Source of the DNA: Modicisalibacter muralis
GTDB lineage: Bacteria; Pseudomonadota; Gammaproteobacteria; Pseudomonadales; Halomonadaceae
Direction: 5' to 3'
Length of the DNA stretch: 64,000 nt
NCBI RefSeq assembly: GCF_900102945.1
Contig: NZ_FNGI01000007.1
Coordinates: 124,001-188,000 of the forward strand
Shown: positions 1 to 8,812 of the stretch, piece by piece
Position numbering within the stretch: the stretch's first letter is position 1
Layout: each line of letters opens with the position of its first letter
The notes under the pieces: model-generated
Database searches by the model: none
What the model saw: the letters and a program-made list of their open reading frames with translations, nothing else
Told to the model about the DNA's origin: nothing
Program-made: the position numbers and the translations under genes

Positions 1-146
1 TCTGCGGAGGCCAGTTCGAGAGCTCCTACGAGTGGGAGGGCGAGCGCATTCGCCCCTCCATCAAGGGGCGCGCTTATCTCAGTGCGGACACCACCCTGCT
101 GATCGATGAGCAGGACCCGTTCGCCTGGGGTATCACGGCGCCATGA
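1..146 (+). CDS. Proline racemase / 4-hydroxyproline epimerase family, C-terminal end (partial)
   Basis: Only the last 47 codons are in the window; the frame enters at base 3 and stops at TGA 144-146. The tail contains GRAYLSADTTLLIDEQDPF and ends WGITAP. This matches the C-terminal strand pattern (GRA-hydrophobic-TLLLDPxDPF) of proline racemase-fold enzymes, which include 4-hydroxyproline 2-epimerase and trans-3-hydroxyproline dehydratase. The genes that follow encode the rest of the 4-hydroxyproline route, so an epimerase converting trans-4-hydroxy-L-proline to cis-4-hydroxy-D-proline is the likeliest role. The active-site cysteines that separate the subfamilies lie outside the window, so the exact reaction is inferred from context. 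Confidence 0.7.
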   Translation, partial: CGGQFESSYEWEGERIRPSIKGRAYLSADTTLLIDEQDPFAWGITAP

Positions 147-327
147 TCGCAGGGCGCCAGCCATGGGCCCGCCGTCACCTCGCTATGCCCGTCACCACGC
201 AGCGGAGGCCGGCGAAGCACCAGGCCGATCTCCCCACCGACAGTTTTAGAGCCCGCACCGGCGGTCACCGATAAGACCGCGGTGCTGAGCCACCGGTACG
301 AAACAGACCAACCACCGAGGAACAACG

Positions 328-1275
328 ATGAACGACACAATCTTTACCGGCTGCATTCCCGCGTTGATGACGCCCTGCGACGCCGACCGCCAGCCGGATT
401 TCGATGCGCTGGTCGCCAAAGGCCGCGAACTCATCGATCTCGGCATGAGCGGCGTGGTGTACTGCGGCTCCATGGGGGACTGGCCGCTGCTGACCGATGC
501 GCAGCGTCAGGAAGGCGTCGCACGCCTGGTGGAAGCGGGCATCCCGACCATCGTCGGCACCGGCGCGGTCAACTCGCGGGAAGCCGTCTCGCATGCGGCT
601 CACGCGGCCAGAATGGGTGCCCAGGGGCTGATGGTCATTCCCCGCGTGCTGTCCCGCGGCACCTCCATCGCCGCCCAGAAGGCCCACTTCTCGGCCATTC
701 TTGAAGCCGCTCCCAACCTGCCCGCGGTGATCTACAACAGCCCCTACTATGGCTTCGCCACCCGTGCCGATCTGTTCTTCGAACTGCGCCGCCAACATCC
801 CAACTTGATCGGCTTCAAGGAATTCGGCGGTGCCGACGACCTGCGCTACGCGGCGGAGAACATCACCTCACAGGATGATGACGTGACCCTGATGGTTGGT
901 GTCGATACCACCGTCTACCACGGCTTCGTCAACTGCGGCGCAACCGGTGCCATCACTGGGATCGGCAATGCTCTGCCCTGCGAAGTACTGCAGCTCGTGG
1001 CGTTGAGCAAGAAGGCCGCCAAGGGAGACGTCACCGCTCGCCGCCTGGCCAAGGAACTCGAGGAAGCGCTCGGCGTGCTGTCGTCCTTCGACGAGGGCGC
1101 CGACCTGGTTCTCTATTACAAGCACCTGATGGTCCTCAACGGCGACCGCGAATACGCGTTGCACTTCAACGAGACCGATGTGCTCAGCGATGCCCAGCGG
1201 CGCTATATCGAGGCTCAGTACGCCCTGTTCCGTACCTGGTACGCCCAGTGGGCGGCTGCCATAGACATTGTCTGA
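328..1275 (+). CDS. DapA-superfamily lyase, probable 1-pyrroline-4-hydroxy-2-carboxylate deaminase
   Basis: A 315-residue (beta/alpha)8 aldolase-type protein of the dihydrodipicolinate synthase family. Visible family landmarks are the N-terminal G-IPALMTPC start, the GSMGDWPLL loop, the catalytic tyrosine region YNSPYYG and the Schiff-base lysine in IGFKEFGG. In hydroxyproline degraders this branch deaminates 1-pyrroline-4-hydroxy-2-carboxylate to alpha-ketoglutarate semialdehyde. The neighbours (epimerase end upstream, semialdehyde dehydrogenase downstream, D-hydroxyproline oxidase further on) point to that activity rather than lysine biosynthesis. The ATG at 328 follows a GAGGAA ribosome site. 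The gene sits 98 nt before the dehydrogenase and is probably co-transcribed with it. Confidence 0.85.
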   Translation: MNDTIFTGCIPALMTPCDADRQPDFDALVAKGRELIDLGMSGVVYCGSMGDWPLLTDAQRQEGVARLVEAGIPTIVGTGAVNSREAVSHAAHAARMGAQGLMVIPRVLSRGTSIAAQKAHFSAILEAAPNLPAVIYNSPYYGFATRADLFFELRRQHPNLIGFKEFGGADDLRYAAENITSQDDDVTLMVGVDTTVYHGFVNCGATGAITGIGNALPCEVLQLVALSKKAAKGDVTARRLAKELEEALGVLSSFDEGADLVLYYKHLMVLNGDREYALHFNETDVLSDAQRRYIEAQYALFRTWYAQWAAAIDIV

Positions 1276-1373
1276 ACGGCGGTAGAGATCGACTGGCTGA
1301 CCTGACGTGATCGGCCAGCCCGTCCTCCCGTTGTTCACACTTCACTCTCCACCTCCAACCCAAGGAGACGAGC

Positions 1374-2951
1374 ATGACTCTGGAAGGCAAGATGTTGATC
1401 GGCCAGCAAGCCATTCAAGGCCGCCGCGAGCCGATTCACGCCGTCAATCCGGCCACCGGCGAGCGCCTTGAGCCCGCCTACCCCGGCGGAACCCGAGAAG
1501 AGGTCGATAGGGCCTGCGAGCTGGCCTCGGTGGCGTTCGATCACTACCGTGAAACCACGCTGGAAGCGCGTGCCCGGTTACTTGAGACCATCGCCGACGA
1601 GATCGAAGCCCTGGGAGAGTGTCTGATCGAACGGGCCGTGGCCGAGTCCGGCCTGCCCCAGGCGCGGATCCAGGGCGAACGTGGTCGCACCTGCAACCAG
1701 CTGCGGCTGTTTGCCAGGACCGTGCGTGCCGGCGAGTGGCTGGATGTGCGTATCGACCCGGCCCTTCCCGAGCGCCAGCCCCTGCCGCGTGCCGACCTGC
1801 GCCAGCGCCATGTTGCCTTGGGCCCGGTGGTCGTCTTCGGCGCCAGCAACTTCCCGCTGGCCTTCTCGGTCGCCGGCGGCGACACCGCCTCGGCCCTGGC
1901 CGCGGGCTGTCCGGTCATCGTCAAGGCACACTCCGCGCATCCCGGCACCAGCGAGTTGGTCGGCCGGGCGATACAAGCCGCTGTGCGTCGCTGTGGGCTG
2001 CCCGAAGGCGTCTTCTCGTTGATCTTCGGCTCTGGCCGTGAGGTGGGTCAGGCGCTGGTCACCGACGCTCGCATCAAGGCGGCCGGGTTCACCGGCTCGC
2101 GCAGCGGCGGCCTGGCCCTGTGGAAAGCCGCTCAATCGCGCCCCGAACCCATTCCCTTCTATGCCGAGATGAGCTCCATTAATCCCGTATTCCCGTTACC
2201 CGCGGCGCTCAAGTCACGCGGTGCGGCCATGGGCGAAGCCTTCGTGGGCTCGCTGAACATGGGCGCCGGCCAGTTCTGCACCAACCCGGGCCTGGTCATC
2301 GCGATCAAGGGGCCCGAGCTCGAGACCTTCATCGACGCCGCTAGCCGGGCTGTCGAGGACAGCGGCAGCCAGACCATGCTCACGCCGGGAATCTTCGAGG
2401 CCTACGAAAGCGGCGTGAAGGGGTTGGCCGACAGTGACAAGGCGAGGGAAATCGCTCGCGGCCATGCGAGGGATGCACCCAATCAGTGCCGGACCGGCCT
2501 GTTCGTGACGTCTGCCGCCGACTTCATGACCGACGAGGCCCTACAAGCCGAGGTCTTCGGTGCCACCTCCCTGGTGGTGGAGTGCCGGGACAGCACGGAA
2601 CTCCGCCGTGTCGCCGAGCAGTTGGAAGGCCAACTGACCGCCACCCTGCAAATGGACGATGCCGACCTGGACACGGCCCGTGACCTCCTGCCACTGCTGG
2701 AGCGCAAGGCCGGGCGCATTCTGGTCAATGGCTGGCCCACCGGGGTCGAGGTCTGCGACGCCATGGTGCACGGCGGCCCCTTCCCGGCGACCTCGGATGC
2801 CCGCACCACCTCCGTGGGCACCGCAGCCATCTCGCGCTTCCTGCGCCCGGTCTGCTATCAGGACCTGCCGGACGCCCTGTTGCCCGAGGCCTTGAAGGAC
2901 ACCAATCCGTTGTCCCTCAAGCGCCTGGTGGATGGATGGCGCGAGAGCTGA
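1374..2951 (+). CDS. Aldehyde dehydrogenase, probable alpha-ketoglutarate semialdehyde dehydrogenase
   Basis: A 525-residue NAD(P)-dependent aldehyde dehydrogenase. The NAD-binding segment contains [14 protein letters not shown], the general-base glutamate lies in YAEMSSINP, and the catalytic cysteine is in [10 protein letters not shown]. The length and the [10 protein letters not shown] and AEMSSINP signatures fit the alpha-ketoglutarate semialdehyde (2,5-dioxopentanoate) dehydrogenase branch, which is longer than the usual 480-500 residues. It would oxidise the semialdehyde made by the upstream deaminase to alpha-ketoglutarate, the last step of 4-hydroxyproline breakdown. A strong AAGGAG site precedes the ATG at 1374. 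Confidence 0.88.
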   Translation: MTLEGKMLIGQQAIQGRREPIHAVNPATGERLEPAYPGGTREEVDRACELASVAFDHYRETTLEARARLLETIADEIEALGECLIERAVAESGLPQARIQGERGRTCNQLRLFARTVRAGEWLDVRIDPALPERQPLPRADLRQRHVALGPVVVFGASNFPLAFSVAGGDTASALAAGCPVIVKAHSAHPGTSELVGRAIQAAVRRCGLPEGVFSLIFGSGREVGQALVTDARIKAAGFTGSRSGGLALWKAAQSRPEPIPFYAEMSSINPVFPLPAALKSRGAAMGEAFVGSLNMGAGQFCTNPGLVIAIKGPELETFIDAASRAVEDSGSQTMLTPGIFEAYESGVKGLADSDKAREIARGHARDAPNQCRTGLFVTSAADFMTDEALQAEVFGATSLVVECRDSTELRRVAEQLEGQLTATLQMDDADLDTARDLLPLLERKAGRILVNGWPTGVEVCDAMVHGGPFPATSDARTTSVGTAAISRFLRPVCYQDLPDALLPEALKDTNPLSLKRLVDGWRES

Positions 2952-3100
2952 CGGCTCTCCCTCTCGATCGCAAGCCGCTCCCCTCCCCTCTGGGGAGCGG
3001 TCAGCTTCTCTTCCGGCTCCTTCGTCCCGGGGAACCCTCCCGGGAAAATGAATGCTTCTGTCCAAGCCATCGGAAACGGCCCATGGACTTTTATTGCAGT

Positions 3101-3117
3101 TTGTATACAGTGTGCAA
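3101..3117. promoter_or_regulatory. Candidate GntR operator upstream of the GntR gene
   Basis: TTGTATACAGTGTGCAA lies 27 nt before the GntR start. The GTATAC core is palindromic and FCD-type GntR regulators often bind short GTATAC-like sites. A reversed TTGTATA half occurs again at 4251-4257, directly downstream of the -10 of the oxidase promoter in the same cluster. Autoregulation and control of the oxidase-transporter genes is an inference from this shared motif. Confidence 0.4.
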
Positions 3118-3143
3118 AATCACTCTTTCGACAGATACCGGCT

Positions 3144-3815
3144 ATGGCGACTTACAAGACACGGGCGCAATTCGTCGCGGACGATCTGCGCAGACGCATT
3201 CTTGGCGGAGAATTCAAGGGCGGCACCCAGCTTCGCCAAGACGCTCTTGCGAAGGATTACGATGTCAGTCGCATTCCCGTCCGGGAGGCTCTGTTGACCC
3301 TGGAAGCCGAAGGCCTGGTGGAATTTCATGCCCATCGCGGGGCCTTCACCACGGAGTTGTCCGTTGCCAAGATCCGCGAATTGTTCGACCTCCGCGTTCT
3401 GCTCGAGACTTACGTCCTGCGCCATGCCATCGCGGGGCTCACCGAAGCGGACCTGAAAAAGGCCGAAGACATTCTCCTCAAGTACGACGAGGCGCTGAAC
3501 ACCGGCGGCGAGATCGACAACTGGAGCGAATACAACTTTGCCTTTCACCAGGCCCTGTACGCCCCCGCCGAACTGCCCGAGACCCTTGCGCTCATCAGCC
3601 AGTTGAACACCAAGTCGGATCGCTACATCCGCATGCAACTGCTGTACACCCAGGAAATCGAGAAGGCCGAGAAGGAGCACCATGGGCTTCTCGAGTTGGC
3701 CCGCCAGGGAGAAGCCGATCGGGCCTGTGGGCTATTGAGGACACACATTCAGGAAGCCTGCGAAGGGATCGTCACGCTGCTCGAAGAGCGCGCCAAGCAG
3801 GCCGAAGAACTCTAG
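3144..3815 (+). CDS. GntR-family (FCD subfamily) transcriptional regulator
   Basis: A 223-residue regulator. Residues about 1-75 form a GntR winged helix (VADDLRRRILGGEFKGG, then DVSRIPVREALLTLEAEGLV), followed by an all-helical FCD effector domain with the ELFDLRVLLETYVLRHA start and the FAFHQALY segment that usually carries metal-ligand histidines. An in-frame start at 3048 would add 32 residues that cover the GTATAC motif and do not look like the family, so the ATG at 3144 (MATYKTRAQF) was chosen. Its position inside the hydroxyproline cluster suggests it senses a pathway intermediate and represses the flanking genes. The ligand is not visible. Confidence 0.85.
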   Translation: MATYKTRAQFVADDLRRRILGGEFKGGTQLRQDALAKDYDVSRIPVREALLTLEAEGLVEFHAHRGAFTTELSVAKIRELFDLRVLLETYVLRHAIAGLTEADLKKAEDILLKYDEALNTGGEIDNWSEYNFAFHQALYAPAELPETLALISQLNTKSDRYIRMQLLYTQEIEKAEKEHHGLLELARQGEADRACGLLRTHIQEACEGIVTLLEERAKQAEEL

Positions 3816-4220
3816 GCCATACACCCGACGGGCTCGCTCGGCCGAATCTGACACGCAAAGCCGAGGGCACCATACCTATCCGACATTCCGTTGGTGACAC
3901 AAGCGCGTGTACCTTCGGTACGCGATCATCGGCCCCGGCGGGACGCCCGGTATTGCAATACGACGGCTGAATTCGGCCGTCCTGGTCATTCAGCGATATG
4001 TCCCCCAGCAGGCATGTGTGGCTGACGCATGCCGCTGTCGGCTCTTCCTTGGCATCATCCCACCGCCAGCTCGCCCCGTCCGTTCAGCCACGGCTAACTC
4101 GGTCATTGCCGATCGTCTCCGAGAACACCCAGCAACTCGCCACCTGCCTGTGATCGTCCAATCGAAGCCCTCTTCATCGGCTAATCAGCCCCCTGCTATC
4201 AACTTTGGTCGCATGTCGTA
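3816..4220. other. Intergenic stretch without a supported gene
   Basis: About 400 bases between the GntR gene and the oxidase promoter. Short frames exist, but none has a ribosome site or a recognisable product. One imperfect hairpin, GACGGC/GCCGTC (3962-3967 with 3976-3981), has no T-run, so I do not call it a terminator. Confidence 0.5.
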
Positions 4221-4257
4221 TTGAACCTCATGAGCGCGTATCTTATATTTTATACAA
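4221..4257 (+). promoter_or_regulatory. Sigma70-type promoter with overlapping GntR half-site
   Basis: TTGAAC at 4221-4226, a 17-bp spacer and TATATT at 4244-4249 make a good -35/-10 pair. TATACAA at 4251-4257, the reverse of the TTGTATA seen before the GntR gene, lies just downstream of the -10, where a repressor would block initiation. This position also argues that the oxidase starts at 4295 and not at 4205. Confidence 0.55.
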
Positions 4258-4294
4258 TCGACAAAACGAACGATTACCTAACGAAGGAAATGCG

Positions 4295-5599
4295 ATGGGC
4301 TCACACGACCAGGCCACCCAAAGCACCGCCAGACAAGCCGAGATTACCGTCATCGGTGCCGGGGTGATCGGTATCGCCAGCGCGCTTTCGCTGAGCCGGC
4401 AAGGGTGGCGGGTACGGGTGATCGACAAGCATGTCCCCGGCATGGGGGCCTCCTTCGGCAATGCGGGGCATATGGCCACCGAGCAGGTCTTCCCCATCGC
4501 CGACGCCTCGATCCTGATGCGCCTGCCCCGCATGCTGCTGGATCCCATGGGGCCGCTGCGCTTGGATTGGCGCCACTTTCCCAAGGCCCTGCCCTGGTTC
4601 ACCCGACTCCTCTGGAACCTGCGTCAAACACCCTACCAGGCCAGCGTGAGCGGCATCCGCGCGCTCAATGAGGCAAGCCTCGGCGCCTGGCGCCGACTGC
4701 TCGACTCGGTGGATGGCACTCACCTGCTGAAGGAGGACGGCTCCTTTCTGGTCTACGAGCGGGAAAACTCATTCGCCGCCATTCAGGCGCTGCAAGCCCG
4801 CATGGCCGCCCAAGGCGTTGCGGTGGAGTCCTGGCAGGGCAACGCCATTCGCGACGTCGCCCCACAGCTCGCCGAGACGATTCGAGGCGGCCTTTTCTTT
4901 CCCGCCACCGGCCACGTCGTCAACCCCTTCTCGGTAGTGGACGCTCTGACCAACGCGGCCAAGGCCGAGGGCGTAGAGTTTCATCAAGACGAAGTCCTCT
5001 CGGGCGAAGTCCACTCCCGCGGCGTCACCCTTAAGACGGCTCGATCGAGGCCTATCCACGCCGACAAGGTGCTCGTGGCCTGCGGAGCGCACTCGGCGCC
5101 CCTGACCGCCGACCTCACCGGCATCAAGGTACCGCTGGATACCGAACGCGGCTACCACCTGATGCTCCCGCGTGAGCAGGAACGCCTGCCGGTGGCGGTG
5201 ACCTCCCTGGAGCGCCGCTTCATCATGACGCCCATGACAGAGGGCCTGCGCCTGGCTGGCACCGTCGAGTTCGCCGGTCTTCACCGGCCGCCCAACATGC
5301 AAAGGGCCTGGCAGTTGCACCGCTTGAGCCAGGGCCTGTTCAAGACACCGCTCGATGCTTCCGAGGCAACGCCGTGGATGGGCTTTCGCCCTTCGCTTCC
5401 CGATTCGCTGCCGGTCATCGATAGCGCGCAAGACGGCAAGGTCCTGCTGGCTTTCGGGCATCACCATCTCGGCCTCACCCAAGCTGCAGTGACGGCCGAA
5501 CTGATTGCCACGCTGGCAACCCAGGGACAGAAGGCCTCGTCCTCCGCCCTGGCCCTTCCCGAGCTGACGCCCTATCGGCTCGATCGCTTCTCATCGTAA
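4295..5599 (+). CDS. FAD-dependent D-amino-acid oxidoreductase, probable D-hydroxyproline dehydrogenase
   Basis: A 434-residue DAO-fold flavoprotein. The N-terminal dinucleotide site is ITVIGAGVIGIASALSLSRQ, followed by GNAGH. The C-terminal part has the substrate-domain pattern WMGFRPSLPDSLPVID and a closing GHHHLGLTQA glycine-rich loop. In hydroxyproline pathways such an enzyme oxidises cis-4-hydroxy-D-proline to 1-pyrroline-4-hydroxy-2-carboxylate, the substrate of the deaminase encoded at 328-1275. An upstream in-frame start at 4205 lies before the promoter, so the ATG at 4295 was chosen; AAGGA precedes it by 6 nt. It is followed 35 nt later by the transporter gene. A generic D-amino-acid dehydrogenase cannot be excluded. 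Confidence 0.82.
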   Translation: MGSHDQATQSTARQAEITVIGAGVIGIASALSLSRQGWRVRVIDKHVPGMGASFGNAGHMATEQVFPIADASILMRLPRMLLDPMGPLRLDWRHFPKALPWFTRLLWNLRQTPYQASVSGIRALNEASLGAWRRLLDSVDGTHLLKEDGSFLVYERENSFAAIQALQARMAAQGVAVESWQGNAIRDVAPQLAETIRGGLFFPATGHVVNPFSVVDALTNAAKAEGVEFHQDEVLSGEVHSRGVTLKTARSRPIHADKVLVACGAHSAPLTADLTGIKVPLDTERGYHLMLPREQERLPVAVTSLERRFIMTPMTEGLRLAGTVEFAGLHRPPNMQRAWQLHRLSQGLFKTPLDASEATPWMGFRPSLPDSLPVIDSAQDGKVLLAFGHHHLGLTQAAVTAELIATLATQGQKASSSALALPELTPYRLDRFSS

Positions 5600-5634
5600 C
5601 CCTCAACCCAGACAACAAGACCAAAGGAGACATC

Positions 5635-7077
5635 ATGTCCTCATTCGCGGGCCCTTCAAGACTGCCCAACATGACCGAGGTCCTCGCCGTCATGGTGGGC
5701 TTTATCGCCATCATGTTTCTCAGCATCAACGTGCTCGGACTTCCCATCCAACTGGCGCTATTCGCGTCATGGTTTCTGGTCATGGCGTTGGGCCTGAGGC
5801 TCAAGACATCCTACGCAAGCATGCAGGAAGGACTCATCGGCGGCATCCACAATGGCATGGAGGCGGTGTTGGTCCTTACCACCGTCGGCGCCCTGATCGG
5901 CACCTGGATCGCCGGGGGCATCGTGCCGAGCATCATCTACTATGGCCTGACGGTAATGAACCCGCAGATATTCCTGTTCGCCGCTTTCGTCATCTGCGCC
6001 CTGACCTCACTGGCCACCGGCACCTCCTTCGGCACCGCGGGAACCGCCGGCGTCGCAATGATGGGAATCGGTCACAGCTTCGGCATTCCCCTACCTCTGG
6101 TGGCCGGCGCCGTCATCTCCGGCGCCTATGTCGGCGACAAGATGTCACCGCTGTCCGATACCACAGTGATGACCGCATCGCTGTGCAAGGTCAATCTGGT
6201 GGATCACATCCGTTCCATGATGTTGGTCAGCGGCCCGGCCATCCTGATCGCCGCGGTCCTGTTCCTGGTCGTCGGCTTCTTCTACATCAGCGGCGATGTG
6301 GACACCTCCCGCGCCACCGTCGCCATGCAGGCCCTGGAGACCCACTTCACCATCAGTCCTTGGTTGCTATTGCCGGCGGTGATCGTGATCGTGCTGCTGA
6401 CACGCCGCTTCCCGGCCATTCCGGTGATTACCTTCGGCGCCGTGCTGGGTAGCATCTGTGCCTGGTGGGCCCAGGGTACCGGCCCCATCGAGGCCATTCG
6501 GATCGCCTATGTGGGCAACGCCATGCAATCTGACGTGGCGTTCCTGAACACCCTGCTCAACCGGGGCGGGATCGAGTCCATGCTGGGCGTCGTAGCGCTG
6601 ATCCTGTTTGCCCTGGGCCTCGGCGGCCTGATGGATCGGGTCGGTATCCTCAAGTCGATCAGCAACGGCTTCTTGCGCTGGGCCAACAATCCGGGTCGCT
6701 TGACCCTCTCCACCATGCTGGGCGGTTTTTTCGGCAACTTCTTCGGTGGCGCGGCCTACGTCTCCCTGATCACGGCAAGTACCATCACCGAGAAGAACTA
6801 TGACGACCAGGGGGTGGATCGTCGCGTGCTCTCACGCAACACCGAGGCCGGCGGGACCATCACGACCCCGATGGTGCCCTGGACCGACGGCGGCGTCTTC
6901 ATGGCCACGACGCTCGGTGTATCGACCATGACCTACCTGCCCTTCCTCTGGTATCACATGCTGGTGATCGCAATCTCGATCTTGTATGGCTACGCCAACA
7001 TCGCCATCTGGAGAACAAAGCCCAGGACTGAGGCAAGAAACGACACCACGGGACAACCGGGCCTGCAGGCATCGTAG
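5635..7077 (+). CDS. NhaC-family Na+/H+ antiporter-type transporter
   Basis: A 480-residue inner-membrane protein with about 11-12 hydrophobic segments. It matches the NhaC family: LATGTSFGTAGTAGVAM in the first half, the GAYVGDKMSPLSDTT loop, and the second-half repeat GGAAYVSLITAS and GGTITTPMVPWTDGG. Characterised members exchange Na+ for H+, and some exchange organic anions such as malate/lactate. Its place as last gene after the D-hydroxyproline oxidase suggests substrate uptake coupled to sodium rather than pH homeostasis, but that is inference. A perfect terminator follows at 7134. Confidence 0.85.
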   Translation: MSSFAGPSRLPNMTEVLAVMVGFIAIMFLSINVLGLPIQLALFASWFLVMALGLRLKTSYASMQEGLIGGIHNGMEAVLVLTTVGALIGTWIAGGIVPSIIYYGLTVMNPQIFLFAAFVICALTSLATGTSFGTAGTAGVAMMGIGHSFGIPLPLVAGAVISGAYVGDKMSPLSDTTVMTASLCKVNLVDHIRSMMLVSGPAILIAAVLFLVVGFFYISGDVDTSRATVAMQALETHFTISPWLLLPAVIVIVLLTRRFPAIPVITFGAVLGSICAWWAQGTGPIEAIRIAYVGNAMQSDVAFLNTLLNRGGIESMLGVVALILFALGLGGLMDRVGILKSISNGFLRWANNPGRLTLSTMLGGFFGNFFGGAAYVSLITASTITEKNYDDQGVDRRVLSRNTEAGGTITTPMVPWTDGGVFMATTLGVSTMTYLPFLWYHMLVIAISILYGYANIAIWRTKPRTEARNDTTGQPGLQAS

Positions 7078-7133
7078 CCGCCTTCCGGGTCTGGCTAATA
7101 AGCTCTAACCTCACTGCCGTACACTGAAAACTG

Positions 7134-7160
7134 AAAAGTCCCGCTTCATGCGGGACTTTT
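7134..7160. terminator. Bidirectional rho-independent terminator
   Basis: A perfect 11-bp stem, AAAAGTCCCGC / GCGGGACTTTT, with a TTCAT loop. Runs of A and T at the two ends serve both strands. It separates the hydroxyproline cluster from the convergent NSS symporter. Confidence 0.9.
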
Positions 7161-7192
7161 CACGTCTATTGACTGCACCAGTAGCCGGACAC

Positions 7193-8653
7193 CTAGCCGG
7201 CGAACTGGCGCTTGAGCCGTGGGCTGAGCAACTCGCCGATCAGCGTGAAAGCGATCAGCAGAGCCAGGAACCACGGCCACTGACTCCCCATATCGAGATC
7301 CATGACACCGAGTGCATCGATGAAGATCAGCACGATACCCAACGGGCTGACATAGCGGATCATGAACAACCACAGCGCGTGCTGGGCGTTGGACAGGCCG
7401 AGCTCGGAGCGGAATATCTCGTTGCGCAGCACGAAGCCAGCCAGGACCGCCATGCCCAGGCCGCCCAATGGCATCATGAAGCGCGAAGTCAGGTAGTCCA
7501 GCCAGCCGAAGAAGTGCTTGCCCGCCAGCGTCCAGTCGGCGCCGACGTTGAACGACAGCATCGCTAGCGTGCTGACGATCCACAACAGGATCCCTACGCC
7601 CCACGACGCCTTGACCCGCGAGATGCCCTTGCTCTCGTTCAGCCAGGCAATGGTCGCCTCGACCATCGAGATCGCCGAGGTCAGCGCGGCGACGGTCAAC
7701 ATGATGAAGAAGATAATCTCAAGCAGTGTGCCGAACGGCATCTGCTGGAAGGCCAGCGGCAGGCTCATGAAGATCAGCCCCGGACCGGAAGACGGGTCCA
7801 TGCCATTGGCGAAGATGATCGGGAAGATCGCCAGGCCGGCCATCAACGCAACGGTGGTATCGCAGATCGCGACCACGAAGGTGGTACGCGCGATCGACTT
7901 GCCGTCGGGCAGATAGGCGCCGTAGGTCATGATCGCCCCGGAGGCCAGCGAGAGGGTGAAGAAGCAGTGACCCATGGCCGCGAGCAGACCCTCGCTGGAC
8001 AGCTTACCGAGTTCGAAGCCGAACAGGAAATCCACCGCCGCACCGAAGCCGCCGGAGAACATCGCATAGCCGATCATGATCAGCAGCATGATCACCAGGC
8101 CCGGCATCATCCAGCTCACGCTGCGCTCGATGCCTTCCTGCACGCCCTTGCCGACGATGAACATGGTCGCCAGTGTGACCAGCGTACTCCAGAAGCCGAG
8201 ATTCCAGGGGTTGGCATTATTGGCCGCGAAGATCGCCGCCATGCCATCGACGCTATCGGCGTTCAAACCGCCGCTGATCGCCTTCCACAGATAGGAAACC
8301 GACCAGCCGGCCACCACCACGTAGAACGACAGAATCATGAAACCGCACAGCATCGCCATCCAGCCGATGAGCGACCAGCCAGAGCCGCGCCCGGACTCGC
8401 GCGCGACACGGCGTATCGCGTCGATGGGGCTGCCGCGGCCACGCCGACCGAAGCCGATCTCGGCGATCATGATCGGAATGCCGATGGCTGCGATACAGGC
8501 CAGATAGACCAGCACGAAGGCACCGCCTCCGTACTCGCCGGTCATATAGGGAAACTTCCAGATATTGCCCAGCCCCACCGAGGAGCCGGTCGCCGCGAGA
8601 ACGAAGCCCCAGCGGCCCATCCATAGATTCTTGGGTTTTTCTCTTGCTGTCAT
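7193..8653 (-). CDS. NSS-family sodium-dependent amino-acid symporter
   Basis: A 486-residue LeuT-fold transporter. The TM1 signature GSSVGLGNIWKFPY binds sodium and substrate in the family, followed by NGGGAF-like EYGGGAF. A start at 8704 would add 17 non-hydrophobic residues; the ATG at 8653 with AGGTG upstream gives the usual short N-terminus. About 12 membrane segments are visible. It lies 159 nt after maiA, on the same strand as hmgA-fahA-maiA. A family member (TyT1) transports tyrosine, so import of tyrosine or another aromatic amino acid is plausible. The substrate cannot be read from sequence. Confidence 0.88.
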   Translation of the reverse strand: MTAREKPKNLWMGRWGFVLAATGSSVGLGNIWKFPYMTGEYGGGAFVLVYLACIAAIGIPIMIAEIGFGRRGRGSPIDAIRRVARESGRGSGWSLIGWMAMLCGFMILSFYVVVAGWSVSYLWKAISGGLNADSVDGMAAIFAANNANPWNLGFWSTLVTLATMFIVGKGVQEGIERSVSWMMPGLVIMLLIMIGYAMFSGGFGAAVDFLFGFELGKLSSEGLLAAMGHCFFTLSLASGAIMTYGAYLPDGKSIARTTFVVAICDTTVALMAGLAIFPIIFANGMDPSSGPGLIFMSLPLAFQQMPFGTLLEIIFFIMLTVAALTSAISMVEATIAWLNESKGISRVKASWGVGILLWIVSTLAMLSFNVGADWTLAGKHFFGWLDYLTSRFMMPLGGLGMAVLAGFVLRNEIFRSELGLSNAQHALWLFMIRYVSPLGIVLIFIDALGVMDLDMGSQWPWFLALLIAFTLIGELLSPRLKRQFAG

Positions 8654-8812
8654 GAAACACCTGTCGGGTCTTGTTGTTGTGCCTTTGGCAAATCGTCGCG
8701 GCACGGCTGGCCGGCGATTGTAGCGTTAACCTACTGTGATTCGCGAATATGTCGACCTGTTACACCGATCCGTGACAAATCCGCAGCAAAAAAGCCTGCT
8801 TTTATTCACAAC

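Noticed and set aside
2936-3970. 344-residue frame overlapping the GntR gene
   Set aside because: It runs out of frame through a clear GntR coding sequence and has no recognisable domain.
3907-4224. 105-residue frame in the gap before the oxidase gene
   Set aside because: No ribosome site, no family, and it ends on the oxidase promoter.
7967-8626. 219-residue frame antisense to the NSS symporter
   Set aside because: His/Gln-rich low-complexity translation typical of a shadow of a GC-rich membrane protein gene.
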